This document shows, piece by piece, positions 1-11,000 of a DNA stretch of 64,000 bases (positions are counted from its first letter, which is position 1; each line of letters opens with the position of its first letter). Source of the stretch: Campylorhamphus procurvoides. Taxonomy: Eukaryota; Chordata; Aves; Passeriformes; Dendrocolaptidae. The notes under the pieces were generated by a model, which saw only the letters and a program-made list of their open reading frames with translations, made no database searches and was not told the origin of the DNA. Where the stretch lies: the NCBI GenBank assembly GCA_013396655.1, contig WBMV01000298.1:1781288-1845287 (forward strand), in the 5' to 3' direction. The position numbers were made by a program, and so were the translations under genes.

Positions 1-2013
1 CTGGCCAACCCATTACACAGAGTCCATTCAGACAGCTTTGTTGCTCCTGGTGAAGCTCTTTTATTTTGTGTTGGTCCTGATGACATTTTCAAGCTTGTTC
101 CTCACTGCCCATCCTCTACTTGGTCTTAAACCAGTGTAAGAAGGAAAGGAAATTCTGGCCATGGAAAATTATTTTCATAGTTCTTATTTAGCAGACTATT
201 CTTGTTATACATGTATTTTCAACAATTCTTAATACTAAAAAGAAATAATTTTTAGGCTCTTATTCATGGCAAACATTTCTAACAAGAAGTGTTCTAAGTT
301 CATATCACGGACCACACTCTGCTCTTCATCTTGCCATAAGACTACTTTGCATGCACAGGAACATTATTATTTAACTTTGAAAACTATTTTTCACTAACCA
401 AATGCTAATTGTAGTATTTGTACCTTTGATTATGTTGAGAATTCTTCCTTGTTCCCAACTACTTCACAGAAAGGATATACACCCGTGACAGTAAGAAGTT
501 GTATGCTACCACAAGGCCCAGGCAAGACTTGATAATTTACTTTATTTGTTTAATATTCAATCCTTTTCTGAACTATTTCTTTGGTATGCACTTATTCTTC
601 TGATTTTGAAGGTAGACTGGGAGTAGTTTTTAAAACTGAAGGTGCTGACTTTGCTAGAAATCCAAGGAAAGAAATATTGCTAATATTGCTACAGTTCTAT
701 TGCCATCAGTGATGCCCCTATGGCATACCACACCCCCACGGATTGATGCAGCCAATTCGAGTGGTAATGGGAAACTAGCAAGATGAAGTTTAAACGTGAG
801 ATGTGTGCTATGCTAAGTTCTACATGAAGAAATTTAATTTCCACATGAAGAATTACAACAATAAAATGATTATAATAAATCTGGACCTGCGTAACAAATT
901 CTGGTGCAAAACCCCAACCAACCAAAAAAAAAAACCACAACAAAAGCAACCTTTATTGCCAGACTGGTAAGAATATTATCCTCTTCTACTTGAAGTGACA
1001 AAGTCTCATCTGGAAGGCTTTTTGCCTACTCTTTTGGACTCTTAGAACTGGAGAGATAGTTTGGATAACAGCAAAAATTTAAAACACAATTTAGAGAATG
1101 TCATATGAAAAGAAAAAGAATGAATCAGGATTCTTTGAGAAACTGGCATGGACTTTCTGTTTGGAAGAAGCCATTAATATTGCAATTTAACAGTGATGGG
1201 TTGTTTTCCATAGCTGCTGAAAAAAGATAAAAAGACATTTTATTTAACTTGCAGCATGGGTTTAATTTGAGTAGTTAGTATCACCTTTTTTAACTGTTTT
1301 GCAGGTGTCATTCTAGAGGAGTTCTGAGCATTTGTTTGGATTAATGTTTCTGAGGAATGCTCAGTGTGCTGCGAGCAGTAGATTTGAGTTTGCACTTTAC
1401 TATCACTTGGAATTTCAGATTTGACTTACAGCCTTCCAGCATTAAAGTAAACTTTGCTCTCACTCTACCTCTGATTTTGTTAGTCCAGCTGTCAGCATGA
1501 TCATAGTCAGGTTTAAAAGATGAGAAGTGGGCGGTAATGAGCAGAGATGTTTCTGTAATCCTTTAAGTTTTATGGTAAATGATTTTGCAAGGTGTCAATC
1601 TTTGAAGATTTGTAGGAAAAATGACTCTAAAATGATGCCTTCCCTATTCATCCTCTCTCTTTTCTGTCTGCCGAGTTGCAGGCACATTTATAGTTACTTA
1701 TTCTCTCTGTTCCTCTGCAAAAATGAAATAAGTGAAGATGTGCCTTTTTGCTCCTGTAATCCTTTGTGGCAAAGCTCAATATTGATTTTCTAATCACAAG
1801 ACAAAGCTGTCCTCTCACCTTCTTATATCACTGTATGTGCTGGGACAACCTTTTACACCACTATCTACAAAAAGCTCATCAAGACTTGGAGCATTTGGTC
1901 TGACTTAGTTGTTCTGTAACTTCTCTGTGTGTGTAGAGCAGATGTCTCAGAGCCTTCCATCACTGCCTGCTGCTTCTGCCTGGTAGGGTAACTAGAATGG
2001 AGATGGTATGACA
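1..2013. other. unassigned non-coding sequence
   Basis: AT-rich sequence with no recognisable exon, repeat family or RNA gene. The only compositional feature is an A-rich, CCAACC-bearing stretch near 910-945. The longest open frames (86 and 88 codons) have cysteine-rich, non-protein-like composition and resemble nothing I know. Confidence 0.6.
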
Positions 2014-2019
2014 CACAAT
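2014..2019. repeat. target site duplication, left copy (CACAAT)
   Basis: The six bases CACAAT lie immediately left of the LTR's first base (2020) and recur exactly at 2550-2555 immediately right of its last base. Six-base duplications are typical of alpha/betaretrovirus-like (class II, ERVK) integrases; ERVL elements usually give five. This fixes the LTR boundaries. Confidence 0.85.
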
Positions 2020-2088
2020 TGACGCAGGCCTGTAAAGGGAAAAGAAGGGACGGACCACTCTCCTAAGGGTGTGATGCAAAATGGCTGT

Positions 2089-2094
2089 TTATTA
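2089..2094 (-). promoter_or_regulatory. LTR polyadenylation signal AATAAA
   Basis: TTTATT on the plus strand is AATAAA in the LTR sense. It lies about 15 bases downstream of the TATA box, so it sits at or near the start of R. The remaining 69 bases to the LTR end would hold the cleavage site and U5. Confidence 0.65.
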
Positions 2095-2108
2095 AAATGA
2101 GAACCCGG

Positions 2109-2116
2109 CTTTTATA
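2109..2116 (-). promoter_or_regulatory. LTR TATA box (TATAAAAG)
   Basis: The minus strand reads CATATAAAAGCCGGG. This is a consensus TATA box in a GC-flanked context, placed late in the LTR as expected for the U3/R border. Transcription would start around 2080-2090 and run leftward. Confidence 0.7.
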
Positions 2117-2298
2117 TGATGGAGCAGGGAAGGTTCTGGAATGGGGGTGGATCCTAGGGAGGAGTTAGGACAGGCCTACATCAATTAAGGGAAAAAGGGG
2201 AAGGGTGATTCCTATTATGGGCAGGTCAGGGAGGAGTAAGGGAGTGGCCAGCCCTAGATGGAACAAGGGGGAGTGCCGTTGTCATGGGCACCGGCTGG

Positions 2299-2382
2299 CC
2301 AATAGGGGAAGACCCCCAAGCCCAGGAACAAACAGCCAATGAGAAGGGTGTAACTGGGGGAACTGGGGTACAACCAACCAAT
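2299..2382. promoter_or_regulatory. three CCAAT boxes in the LTR U3
   Basis: CCAAT occurs at 2299-2303, 2336-2340 and 2378-2382 on the plus strand, that is ATTGG in the LTR sense. All lie 180-270 bases upstream of the TATA box. CCAAT boxes work in either orientation and bind NF-Y-type factors, so these are plausible U3 enhancer/promoter elements. The spacing is roughly 37-42 bases. Confidence 0.5.
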
Positions 2383-2549
2383 TGAAACTTTCATACATAC
2401 AAAAGTAAATATTCCTACTCTAATACATATGATTACTATAACTATACTACAGACGAATAAGGACTCCCAAAAACTTCTCAGTCTATGGATTCTTCAATAT
2501 CTTAATCTCAACTCAACACATGGGTTCTTCGGTTTCTTCGCGCCCGACA

Positions 2550-2555
2550 CACAAT
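2550..2555. repeat. target site duplication, right copy (CACAAT)
   Basis: Exact match to 2014-2019, directly after the LTR terminal CA as read on the plus strand (...CCCGACA). Confidence 0.85.
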
Positions 2556-5500
2556 GGACTTCAGTTGTCTTCCTAAATGCATGGCAATGAATACAATGCC
2601 ATTCCTTTAAGCCAACAGAGGTGCAGTAAGCACACAGTGTTTTGTCCTGTATACTTGGTACAGGGGGCAGCAATAAAGTGGTTAAATATACACTGATATA
2701 ACTGAAGCTAATAGCAGCAAGAGGGTAATTTATTGTTTCAAGCAAAGTCTAAGTAAATGTTGACAGTATTAACGATTCAGAAGAATCTATTATTCTGGTC
2801 CAGTCCTTAGCCAGTTCTTATATGAAATGTTTGTAAGGAATGAACTAACTTGATATTTATTCTAATTCCAGCAAGACTCCAAAAGTCACGAGGAGTACGC
2901 CTGACATGTTGCAATAGCGATAACGTGTTGGGTTTGTGAGGGTTTCATGTGCACATTAAAGTAATATATTAATTTTCATTTTAAAGTTATTAAATTCCTG
3001 CTAAAATGAAAAAGCAACTGAAAAAAAGTATGGCACAAAATAACAACTTATCAGAATGAGTACTAAGTTTTTCTCTGTGTCCTGGTCCTGCTGTGCATGG
3101 ATTTAGCACAAGGACATGGAACATGACAGCTCATTCACAGCTGTGGTCCTTGCAGAACAAGGACACTGCAGTGAGTCATGGCAGTAATGGAGTAGCAGCA
3201 GCAACACAGAACTGAGTTTCCTCTGTTTTGTATGTTTAATTGCATCTGAGTTTCCTCTCACCCCTCCTTTTGTCTTTCTCCATTTTAATAAAGAAGGTCC
3301 GCTTTTTTTTTTGGGTATTGGAGAGTGTCAGAACTGTGTATAGAAATACCTTGCTGAGCAATTTGGGACTTCATTAATGGTAGGATTAGTAGAATTTTGT
3401 AGCCTTGTGGTGATTGCTAGTATTCTTCAGTAACCCTGGAGCATTTTCCCCACTCAATTATATTGATGCAAGAAAAAAGGAAAGAAATTCCACTTCTAAA
3501 ATGAATGCTCTACACACACAAATCATTGTGTGGGACTGAGAGAGCAGAGGTGACAGCAGGTTTGTTTGACTGATCAAGTCAGTCATGTTAATTTGTTCTA
3601 AAGCTTAAAGCCTGAGGAAGATCTACTGTTGATGAAGGGTAATTGTGATGTAAATACAAACCAAAGTCCTGCGTAGTATTTAAATTGTTGTAACTTCTAT
3701 TGCAGGCTTGTTATTTACCCTTCTATGTTCCTGTATAAGAGCCTCAAAAGCACTAGGAATAAGCTTGACAAGTTTAAGACCAACTGTTTGAAAAAAATGG
3801 AAATTAACCTGCTTGCTGAAATATCTGTGCTGTTTCTTCTGTATTGACTTGGCTTGTTTTGAGTTTGGTATCACTATCCTGTGCTGTCTTTATAACTATA
3901 AAAACCTAAAATCTTACAGGGCGATAAAGCAAGATAAAATACTAAGAATAGTCTTAGGAGAGATTCTGTTCTAAGAGTGATGCTCACTGGGTAGGAATTC
4001 CCAAAGAATGTTGTGAATGATGTGTATCTGCCTAAAGCTGCCTGAGCAACCTCACCCATGCCAGGAATATTTTAAACTCTTGGTTTGCTACATTTCTCTG
4101 AAAAGATGGTATTTCTTTAATCGGACAAAAATGGCCTTTCCGAACTTAAGTTAATGGGCATGAGAAGTACTTATGCAATTTAATAAGGCCCATTTTAGGA
4201 GACTAACAATACAGGAATAAAGGTCTGTAAATGGTTATTTCTTTTACCTAGAAAAGTGCAAAATGATAAAATTCAGTCTAAAATTTCAGGAAAAGAATAT
4301 TTTTAGGATTAAAAATAAAAATCAAAATAAAAGACTGCTGAATGGTTCAGAAGTTTCTGTTTCTACAGAAAAATATTTAATTCCTGAAATACCCTTGGAC
4401 AAAGCACTCTGCCATTTTAAAGTTAAGTACATTTACTACAGTGGGAGCAGAGAAAGTGTGCCCATGTGTGTTATTCTTTGAACCATGTCCTCAGCTGTAC
4501 TGAAAACAATATATGTCTCTGGCAGAGTGACTGTTCCATTTCATATTTATGGGTAAATCAGTACCCAAAACAAATGGCAAAAGCTAGTGATCTCGTAGAT
4601 GAAGAAAACGCCCTGTAATTTGCTATTGGCATCACAACTCTTGGGATTTTAATCTTTATTCAAAAAATATATGTATTTAAACTCAGGATCTTCATAAAAA
4701 ATGTCCAGACCACATGTAGACAAACACTGACTAGACAATTTACCACATCCTATGCAATTCACAGCTCTAAAAAGACATTTAATCTCTCTCTTTTTTTTTT
4801 TTTAATTGTATTTTTCCGAAAATGCCTTGCTTTTGTTTGGACATGAGTCTAGACATAGTGTGATTTGAAAGGAACAGGTACATTCCACACATCCTGCCAG
4901 AAAATCTATTGATTCCCTAGTTAGTGTCACTGCTGGAAAGAGCAGGCTGACAGAACACCTCAGGGAGTGAATGGGATAGCTGTGCAGGGAATCTGGCTCT
5001 CTGTATGGGAGCATGCTATTCAGACCAGATTAAAAACCAGAAAAGTCTGCTGAAGGAAGCGTTTGGTTTCTCTCTCTGTAGACATTCTCCCTGAAGGCTG
5101 ATGTTTCCAGTATGATTGCCACACATGTACCAGCAGAGAAACCCATGCATTGTACTTTGCCTTGGAGTCTTCATGTGTTTTATCAAATGACTGCTTGATG
5201 TGAAAAAATAAACAGTCTCTTGGAGCAGGTTTTGGAATTCAGGTTTTCCTATTTCCCAGAGAGTGCACTAAATGGTTTGGCTAGAAAGTAACATTCCTGA
5301 CCTACTAAATCTTGAATTCCTTTACAAAGGTGGAACAGCTCCAGTAGAAAGAACTAAACCCACCATCTATTCTTCAAACCCAAATAGTCTGTACATCTGC
5401 TGCTAGAGACTCCTCCAGGCAGTGAAGGAGGAGGAGTTGAACTCCTTTTTCTGAATGCAATCTAGGACCCAGTGTTCTCGTGTCCCATGTAAATGTGCTA

Positions 5501-5689
5501 GTCATGACGATGTTGGTTAAAAAAACCCCAACCAAAACTCAAATGGATGTCCTGTCATGCTTTAAAAGAAGCCTATAGGGTTCTGCTTTGAAGTTGCAGG
5601 GATGGGAAGGGCCTAAGAGATCATTATCACAGTTCTTGGTGGCCTTCTTTTAATGCCTCTCTTTTGGGTCCCAGTCTTCCTGCACGTTT
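2556..5689. other. unassigned non-coding sequence
   Basis: AT-rich unique-looking sequence with short T-runs (3304-3312 and a 13-base run at 4791-4803). I see no exon or known repeat. A short stretch near 5593-5620 faintly resembles an antisense CR1 3' end but is too short to call. Confidence 0.55.
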
Positions 5690-5819
5690 ATATAGAAGCA
5701 CTGAAGGCTACGATGAGGGGTCTGGGGCTCAAGCTGGTGTTCTTAGTCCCATGAATAATGAGCAAAGGTTTGAGTAGAGCAGATGTATTCCATAGATAAA
5801 GGCCTGGTTATGTGGCTGG

Positions 5820-5969
5820 TGTCACAGGTATGGTTTTGACAGTAGGACCCTCTTGCAGAAATGAGGATTTCTGGGGAGAGGTGAGATCCATTTCACAAAG
5901 AAGGGACTGAGCATCTTTGCCAACAGGCTTGCTAACCCAGCAAGTCTATCTTGGAAGGAGCTTCATTAA
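5820..5969 (+). pseudogene. CR1 ORF1 (esterase-type) C-terminal remnant
   Basis: From 5880 one frame reads GEIHFTKKGLSIFANRLAN and stays open to a TAA at 5967-5969. This matches the end of CR1 ORF1 proteins, whose SGNH-type esterase domain finishes with a D-G-x-H-L-S/T block, a Lys/Arg-Gly segment and a short helix before the stop. The histidine of that block is still present (CAT, 5889-5891). The aspartate position has changed to glycine-glutamate in this reading. The stop falls about where the family's ORF1 ends. Upstream of 5880 the frame is degraded. Function is certainly lost. Confidence 0.65.
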
Positions 5970-6419
5970 AAGATGGAGACTGGCCCACAGCTGAGTGGAG
6001 GAAAAGTCAATAGAGGGGAAGTGTACCTGGGACATGGTAACATGGAAAGTTCTTATATTGTACTTGAGACGGCAAAGAAACTGGGGACCTGTTGTGAAGC
6101 ACATAACTACAACCTTTACCTGTTGTAAAGCATATAAACTCACCCAGCTTGGGAAACTGACAGGAGAATCTGGAAGTCTCTGCACAGTCTCATATACCCA
6201 ACATCTCTGAGATGACAGATACTAATGACACAGCTTTCGTGATTGAAAAGCTGCAGTGCGTGAGCACTGGCTGGATAGGAGGAACAGGCAGGGAAGATGA
6301 GTGTGGGGTTGTACTCTGTGCAAGGAGAAGTCAAATGTATGGAGCTCTTTAACAGAAGAAGGAAAGGGCCATTTGAGCTTACAGGTCAAGATCAGAAGGG
6401 AGGCCAATAAAAAGGTTAA

Positions 6420-8041
6420 TTTTGATGGAAAACTGTTACAGATTACTTAGTCAGGAAGAGGAGCTGGATAAAGGATATTTCAGAAAATCAAAAGATAACT
6501 CAGGCAAGAAACAAAGATCCTGGTGATTCATGAGTCACTCAAACGCCTGCTGGAAGGGCAGGCGAATGGAAGGCAAGTAATCCAGGGCATTTTGTGACAA
6601 TTTTTGTTTTTTGATGCAAGCATTGGATGAAAGAGCAAGGGGAAGGAGTCTGCTGGGCATGCTGCTTATGAACAGAGATTAACTAGTTGGGAATGGGGTA
6701 GTCTAGTGGCAGCCTTGTCTACAAAGGCCATGACATAGTGGTGGTTTATATCCTGCAGGAAGCAAGGCAAGCAAGTACCAGAGACCAGAGCATGGACTTC
6801 CAGGGAACATATTTGTTTTTCCTCAGGGAACTAGCAATTGTAAGGCTGTTCTGAAGAGTAGAAGAGCTCATCATTTAGGGGGAAAGAAAGTTTGTTGTAT
6901 GTCAAGGACAGTCTCCTCAAAGCACAAGAATGATCCATCCCAATCTCTGAGAAAATGGGAAGGTGTAACAAGCTGGATAGCTGTGAAACTCTTGGCTGGG
7001 ATCAAATGCAAAAAGGAAGTGTACAGTATGTGGAAACATGAATGGGTTAATAAAGAAAGCACATGGAAACATCAGCCACATGTGTGGGGATGGAATTGGA
7101 GAAGCTAACTCTCACCTGGCGTTGAAAATGGAGAGGGATGTAATCGATAACCAGGAGTACTTCTTCTGCTATGCTGGCACCAAAAATGAAAGACTGACAA
7201 AATGTGTTGTACCTACTAAATGGGAAGACAATCTAACAAAAAAGGGCTTGAAAAAAGCTGATGTGCTCAATGTTGTCTTTCTCTTGCTCTTTCCTAGCAA
7301 GGCCTGTTTTCAGGCCTCCAAGTTTTGTGTGCAGAGTTTATGGGAAAGGGGTACAATAGAGAATGATCACATTCAAGACCAAATAAGGAACCTAGACATA
7401 TACAAATCCATGGAGAATGCAGAGTGAGATAACTGCCCTCTTCGAAAGGTCAGAGCACTTTTTTAACCTCAAAAAAGTCATGTCCCACTTTTCTTCAAAA
7501 ACAAAAAAACCCCAAAAATATCAAAAAGGAAAACCCAGGGAACCACAGGCCTTACCTCAGTCTCTAGGAGCTTGCAGAACAAATGCTCCCAGAAATCACA
7601 TCCAGACAAATGAAGGACAAGATGGTGAGAGGGAACAGCCAACACAGATTCATCAAGGCAAAAGTATGACAGGTTGACCTGTGTTCTTTGATGAGAGGAG
7701 GAGAAAGCATTGAGTTATTTCCATTGATTTTAACAACAAAGTCAACAAAATCTCCACAGTATCCTGGCAGTTCAGATAGTGAGATATGGACTACATGTAG
7801 ACTACAGGTGGGTGAAACTTGGCTGGACTGCTGGATGCAAAGGGTTGTGATTAATCATTTGAAATCCAGCTGGTTCTTGAGTACCAGTGAATTTTCTAAG
7901 GGGTTATACCTGAACCTGAAACTGCTTAGCATTCCTCATCAAGGACCTGGGCAAACGGACTTCAAGCTCAGAAAGTTCACTAACTATGCTGGTGATTCAA
8001 AGGCTGTCAGTCAAAGCTACCATGTAGCAGGACCTTTGTAG
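6420..8041 (+). pseudogene. CR1 ORF2 remnant (endonuclease and reverse transcriptase)
   Basis: Pieces of ORF2 survive in several frames. DNA at 6590-6740 (TTTTGATGCAAGCATTGGATG ... CATGACATAGTGG) corresponds to the end of the endonuclease domain. At 6899-7040, AAGCACAAGAATGATCCATC and AAATGCAAAAAGGAAGTGTA match the linker. The frame at 7038-7427 contains a peptide like the family's 'EVLNAFFASVFTSK' block (here DVLNVVFLLLFPSKACFQAS). At 7575-7660 a different frame gives EITSRQMKDKMV, then SQHRFIKAK, the 'SQHGF.KGKS' block. The frame at 7688-8041 has WLDCWMQRVVINHLKSSW, then NYAGDSK in place of the FADDTK catalytic box. Frameshifts separate these blocks and at least one catalytic aspartate is gone, so no active enzyme could be made. 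Confidence 0.75.
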
Positions 8042-11000
8042 TTTGGAGGTGTGATCAGATGACCTCAAGTCCTTACCTCCTAAACTAATCTATGACTTTC
8101 CCACACCAGGTACCAGAATTCCAAAAGTGAGATGATGCAAAATGAGAACAAGATCCACTTCACATTACTGAAACGAGATACACTTCCTTCTGAAGGGCTA
8201 CATTTGGATGAGTGACAGTCTAATTCTATACTGGGGAGACCATGATGGTGGTTAGCAGAAAAAAATGGCAATGGAAAATCTAATACTTCTACATGTGCTC
8301 TGTTAACTAATTCAATAAAGAAAAAGATCTCAAAATCTAGGTATATAGCCACAGTGCAAAAAGAAATCTCGGTCCCCGTTCCCACAGATATTGTTGGAAA
8401 GAACTGCTTAAGACAAAAGTCAATCTTGCAAAATTTTTTAATAGAACCACCATAAAAATTGTATTAAGTCAATCAGTGAGGTTTTTTTTTTTAAATCTTG
8501 CAACTCTATTGAACTAGTCATATTAAATTATTTCCAGAAGACATAATTCAAGAATGATCTGACCAATTTTGAAATGTTTCATTTTAAATGCTATGACTAG
8601 ATCATACTTAAATGCTCATAAATTATGTTACTTTCAAAGTGAAACATAGAACAGCAAAATATGCTTAATAAGAAGATTATGGTGTCTTGCAAATGAATAG
8701 CTGGCTACTTAATGTCAGGATGTAGAATGTAGAAAGTATTGACTACTCATTGAATGTAATGCCCTTGGCCAAGTGAGTATTATTAAACTTTAGAAAATAA
8801 CCTTTATAGTTTCTGAAACAGTCTCATTCTGGAAGATTATAATGCCTTGGTGATTAAATGAAAATGAGATAGTAGCTATATAATGGCAAGCACTATTGAA
8901 TTAACTTCTGAAAGAAATTCACTAAATGCTTAATGTTAACACTGGGCTGAGAGACATGCAGCTGCAAAGAATTTCATTAAACTAGTAATGCTCAAACTTT
9001 CATTTGATTTTAATGGAAAATTTATGAAAGACTGCTGTTAAGACTAGATGGGGCAGATGATCACTATTATTCTTCTATTTGTATAACCAAGGGGCTTAAT
9101 TTTACTTAGCTCTCTAATTGTTCTTTCATCTTCTCCAGTCTCATGCCCTGCTTCCTAAGAACATGTGTTTATCAAAACATATTTAGATTTAAGCTGGAGA
9201 ATAGGTTTGAAGAAAAAAACAATTTTGTTTTCAAATTAAAATATTCTCTGGGGATTTTTTAATGAAAAAAAACACACCAAAACCCACTATTCCTTGGTGG
9301 TCATGGTCAAATATTATTACCCCACTAGAAGTATGTATGCCAATTCTACCAAGAGGGTTATTTGTATCTTGAAGTTGTGTCTGTTGTCTAGGATGTGGGA
9401 AATTGGCCACTGACAACCAGTCAGAACCGTTTAAGGGAAGAATTTGCTCATCAGTTTTGAATTTGGGAATTGTGGGATTTGGACATCTCTTTCATTAATT
9501 TTGTGACTGATGACTCAAGACTCACCAAAACTTTTTATTTCCACATTTACTGAATTGTACATCGTACTATTTTTTAATGACTGTGCCAGATTTCAGTGAG
9601 ATGTCTGCATGAAGTGGTCTAGACACTAGTTTTTCCGTGCTTAAAAAAGGGTAAAAATTTAAAAAGGCATTTTTTTTCACTGATGTAAAAAAATGGCACA
9701 AGAAAACCCAGATATTTAGCATGAGGAAATTGTAGGAATGTGAAGAACAATATAAGTTAAACAGCTGTGTTGTAGCTCCTATTCAGCCTGGGACTGCAGA
9801 ACATCAGGCATATCATGGAATTGTTGTGAAGTATGTTTACCTGGGCTGGAGAATGTGGAAAGGACACATAAATAAGAGCTGAAGAAGCCCACAACTGGAA
9901 CATTTTATAGCACATAAGTAACTGAAGCATAGGTTTTTCTCTCTCCATTAATACTTGATGGCATAGCAGCTGTATGACAGATTTCTACCAAAGAACATTG
10001 TTCAAAGAAGAAATAATGTCCCAGTCCTGTAGACAAGGAAACTTCTGGGGAAAACCCCATTATTTCCAGTTTTACCCTAGTCTAAATGCAGATAATGCAG
10101 TAAATTTGATTTAGTTAGATATTGTTGACAGCCCTTAGGTATAAATTAAAATGGGTGCAGTTGCATTGATTTGTAAATACCCTTGCTCTGAATGTGACTA
10201 TCTGGAAGCAGCATCAACTCCTATTGTAAAAGAAAGCAGAAGGGTTGAGTGTGTGGTGTGGGACAGACAACTAAACACAGACTTGTGGAAATGACTTAAA
10301 ACTTACAGAATTGAGGCTCTTTAGCTGTAGTTATAAAAACTGCCATTTGAACTTTTGCGTGAAATTTAGACTCCAGTTACCAATAAATCAGGCTGTATTT
10401 CCATCTTCTTCCAAATAACCTTCAGTGAGGTCACCCAAAAAGAGATAAACAACAATGTTTCGTGGAAATATGTGCCTCTGTTGTTGCAGTGGGAATTAGA
10501 AGATGAGGCATTTCTGAAAGATAACTTGAACATGGCATTTATTTTAATTTTCCAATAAATGATGACTTGGAAGAAGACTTCTCAGCAGAAGCCAAAAATG
10601 AATAGTGAATTACATTTTTTCTTTATGTAATGTACAAGCTGGTTACGTGTTGGGGGAGGACTTGGGGTTTTCAAAAGGTCATTCACAATATCGTACTGCA
10701 AAGTTTGAGAGGCCATTAAGCAAATTGAGAATCTTATATATGGAGGAAATATTATGTTCAAGGCTTCAGTGCTTGCTATGATTAGAGTGCTCTTTGTGGG
10801 AGATTTGTTAATATTTCTTCATCCTGGACACCTGCCAAGCTTTAGTCTTTAATGCTCTAAGATTGAGTCACGGAAGTGGGGACTGGCTGCACACAGCTTG
10901 CTGCCTTGCCAGGAGGTGGGTGTGGGAGGTAGTAAGCACATAAGAAAGAAGAGGGGCATAGAAAATGAGCTTGAAATTCTGTGATAATCTTTTGTTTAGA

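Larger units (their letters stand above)
2020..2549 (-). mobile_element. solo LTR of an ERVK-like (class II) endogenous retrovirus
   Basis: A 530-bp long terminal repeat in minus orientation. Read on the minus strand it starts TGTCGGGCGCG and ends GGCCTGCGTCA, so it has the TG...CA ends of retroviral LTRs with an imperfect short terminal inversion (TGTCG/TGACG). A TATAAAAG box, an AATAAA signal and three CCAAT boxes lie in the expected order. Perfect 6-bp CACAAT duplications flank it, and no internal retroviral sequence (primer site, gag, pol, env) is present on either side. The simplest reading is recombination between two LTRs of a provirus, leaving one. The class II call rests on the 6-bp duplication and on general layout; the exact family is not recognised. 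The intact signals and perfect duplication suggest a moderately recent insertion. Confidence 0.85.
5690..8099 (+). mobile_element. ancient, near-full-length CR1 LINE with internal deletion
   Basis: A heavily mutated CR1 non-LTR retrotransposon running left to right. Around 5690-5969 it matches the end of CR1 ORF1 (esterase-type). About 6420-7000 matches the endonuclease part of ORF2. 7130-7430 matches the linker before the reverse transcriptase, and 7430-8040 matches the reverse transcriptase. At 8041-8099 the sequence jumps to a CR1 3' terminus (TGATCAGATGACCTC ... CTAATCTATGACTTT), so the stretch between the RT catalytic region and the 3' end has been lost. Coding is broken by many stops and frameshifts. 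CR1 copies are normally 5'-truncated to a few hundred bases, so about 2.4 kb is long. The left end is uncertain by roughly 150 bases, and small internal insertions or deletions are likely. Confidence 0.8.

Noticed and set aside
5593..5620. GGATGGGAAGGGCCTAAGAG as an antisense CR1 3' end
   Set aside because: Resembles 'GGTTGGAAGGGACCTTAAAG' over about 25 bases only, with no octamer end or continuation.
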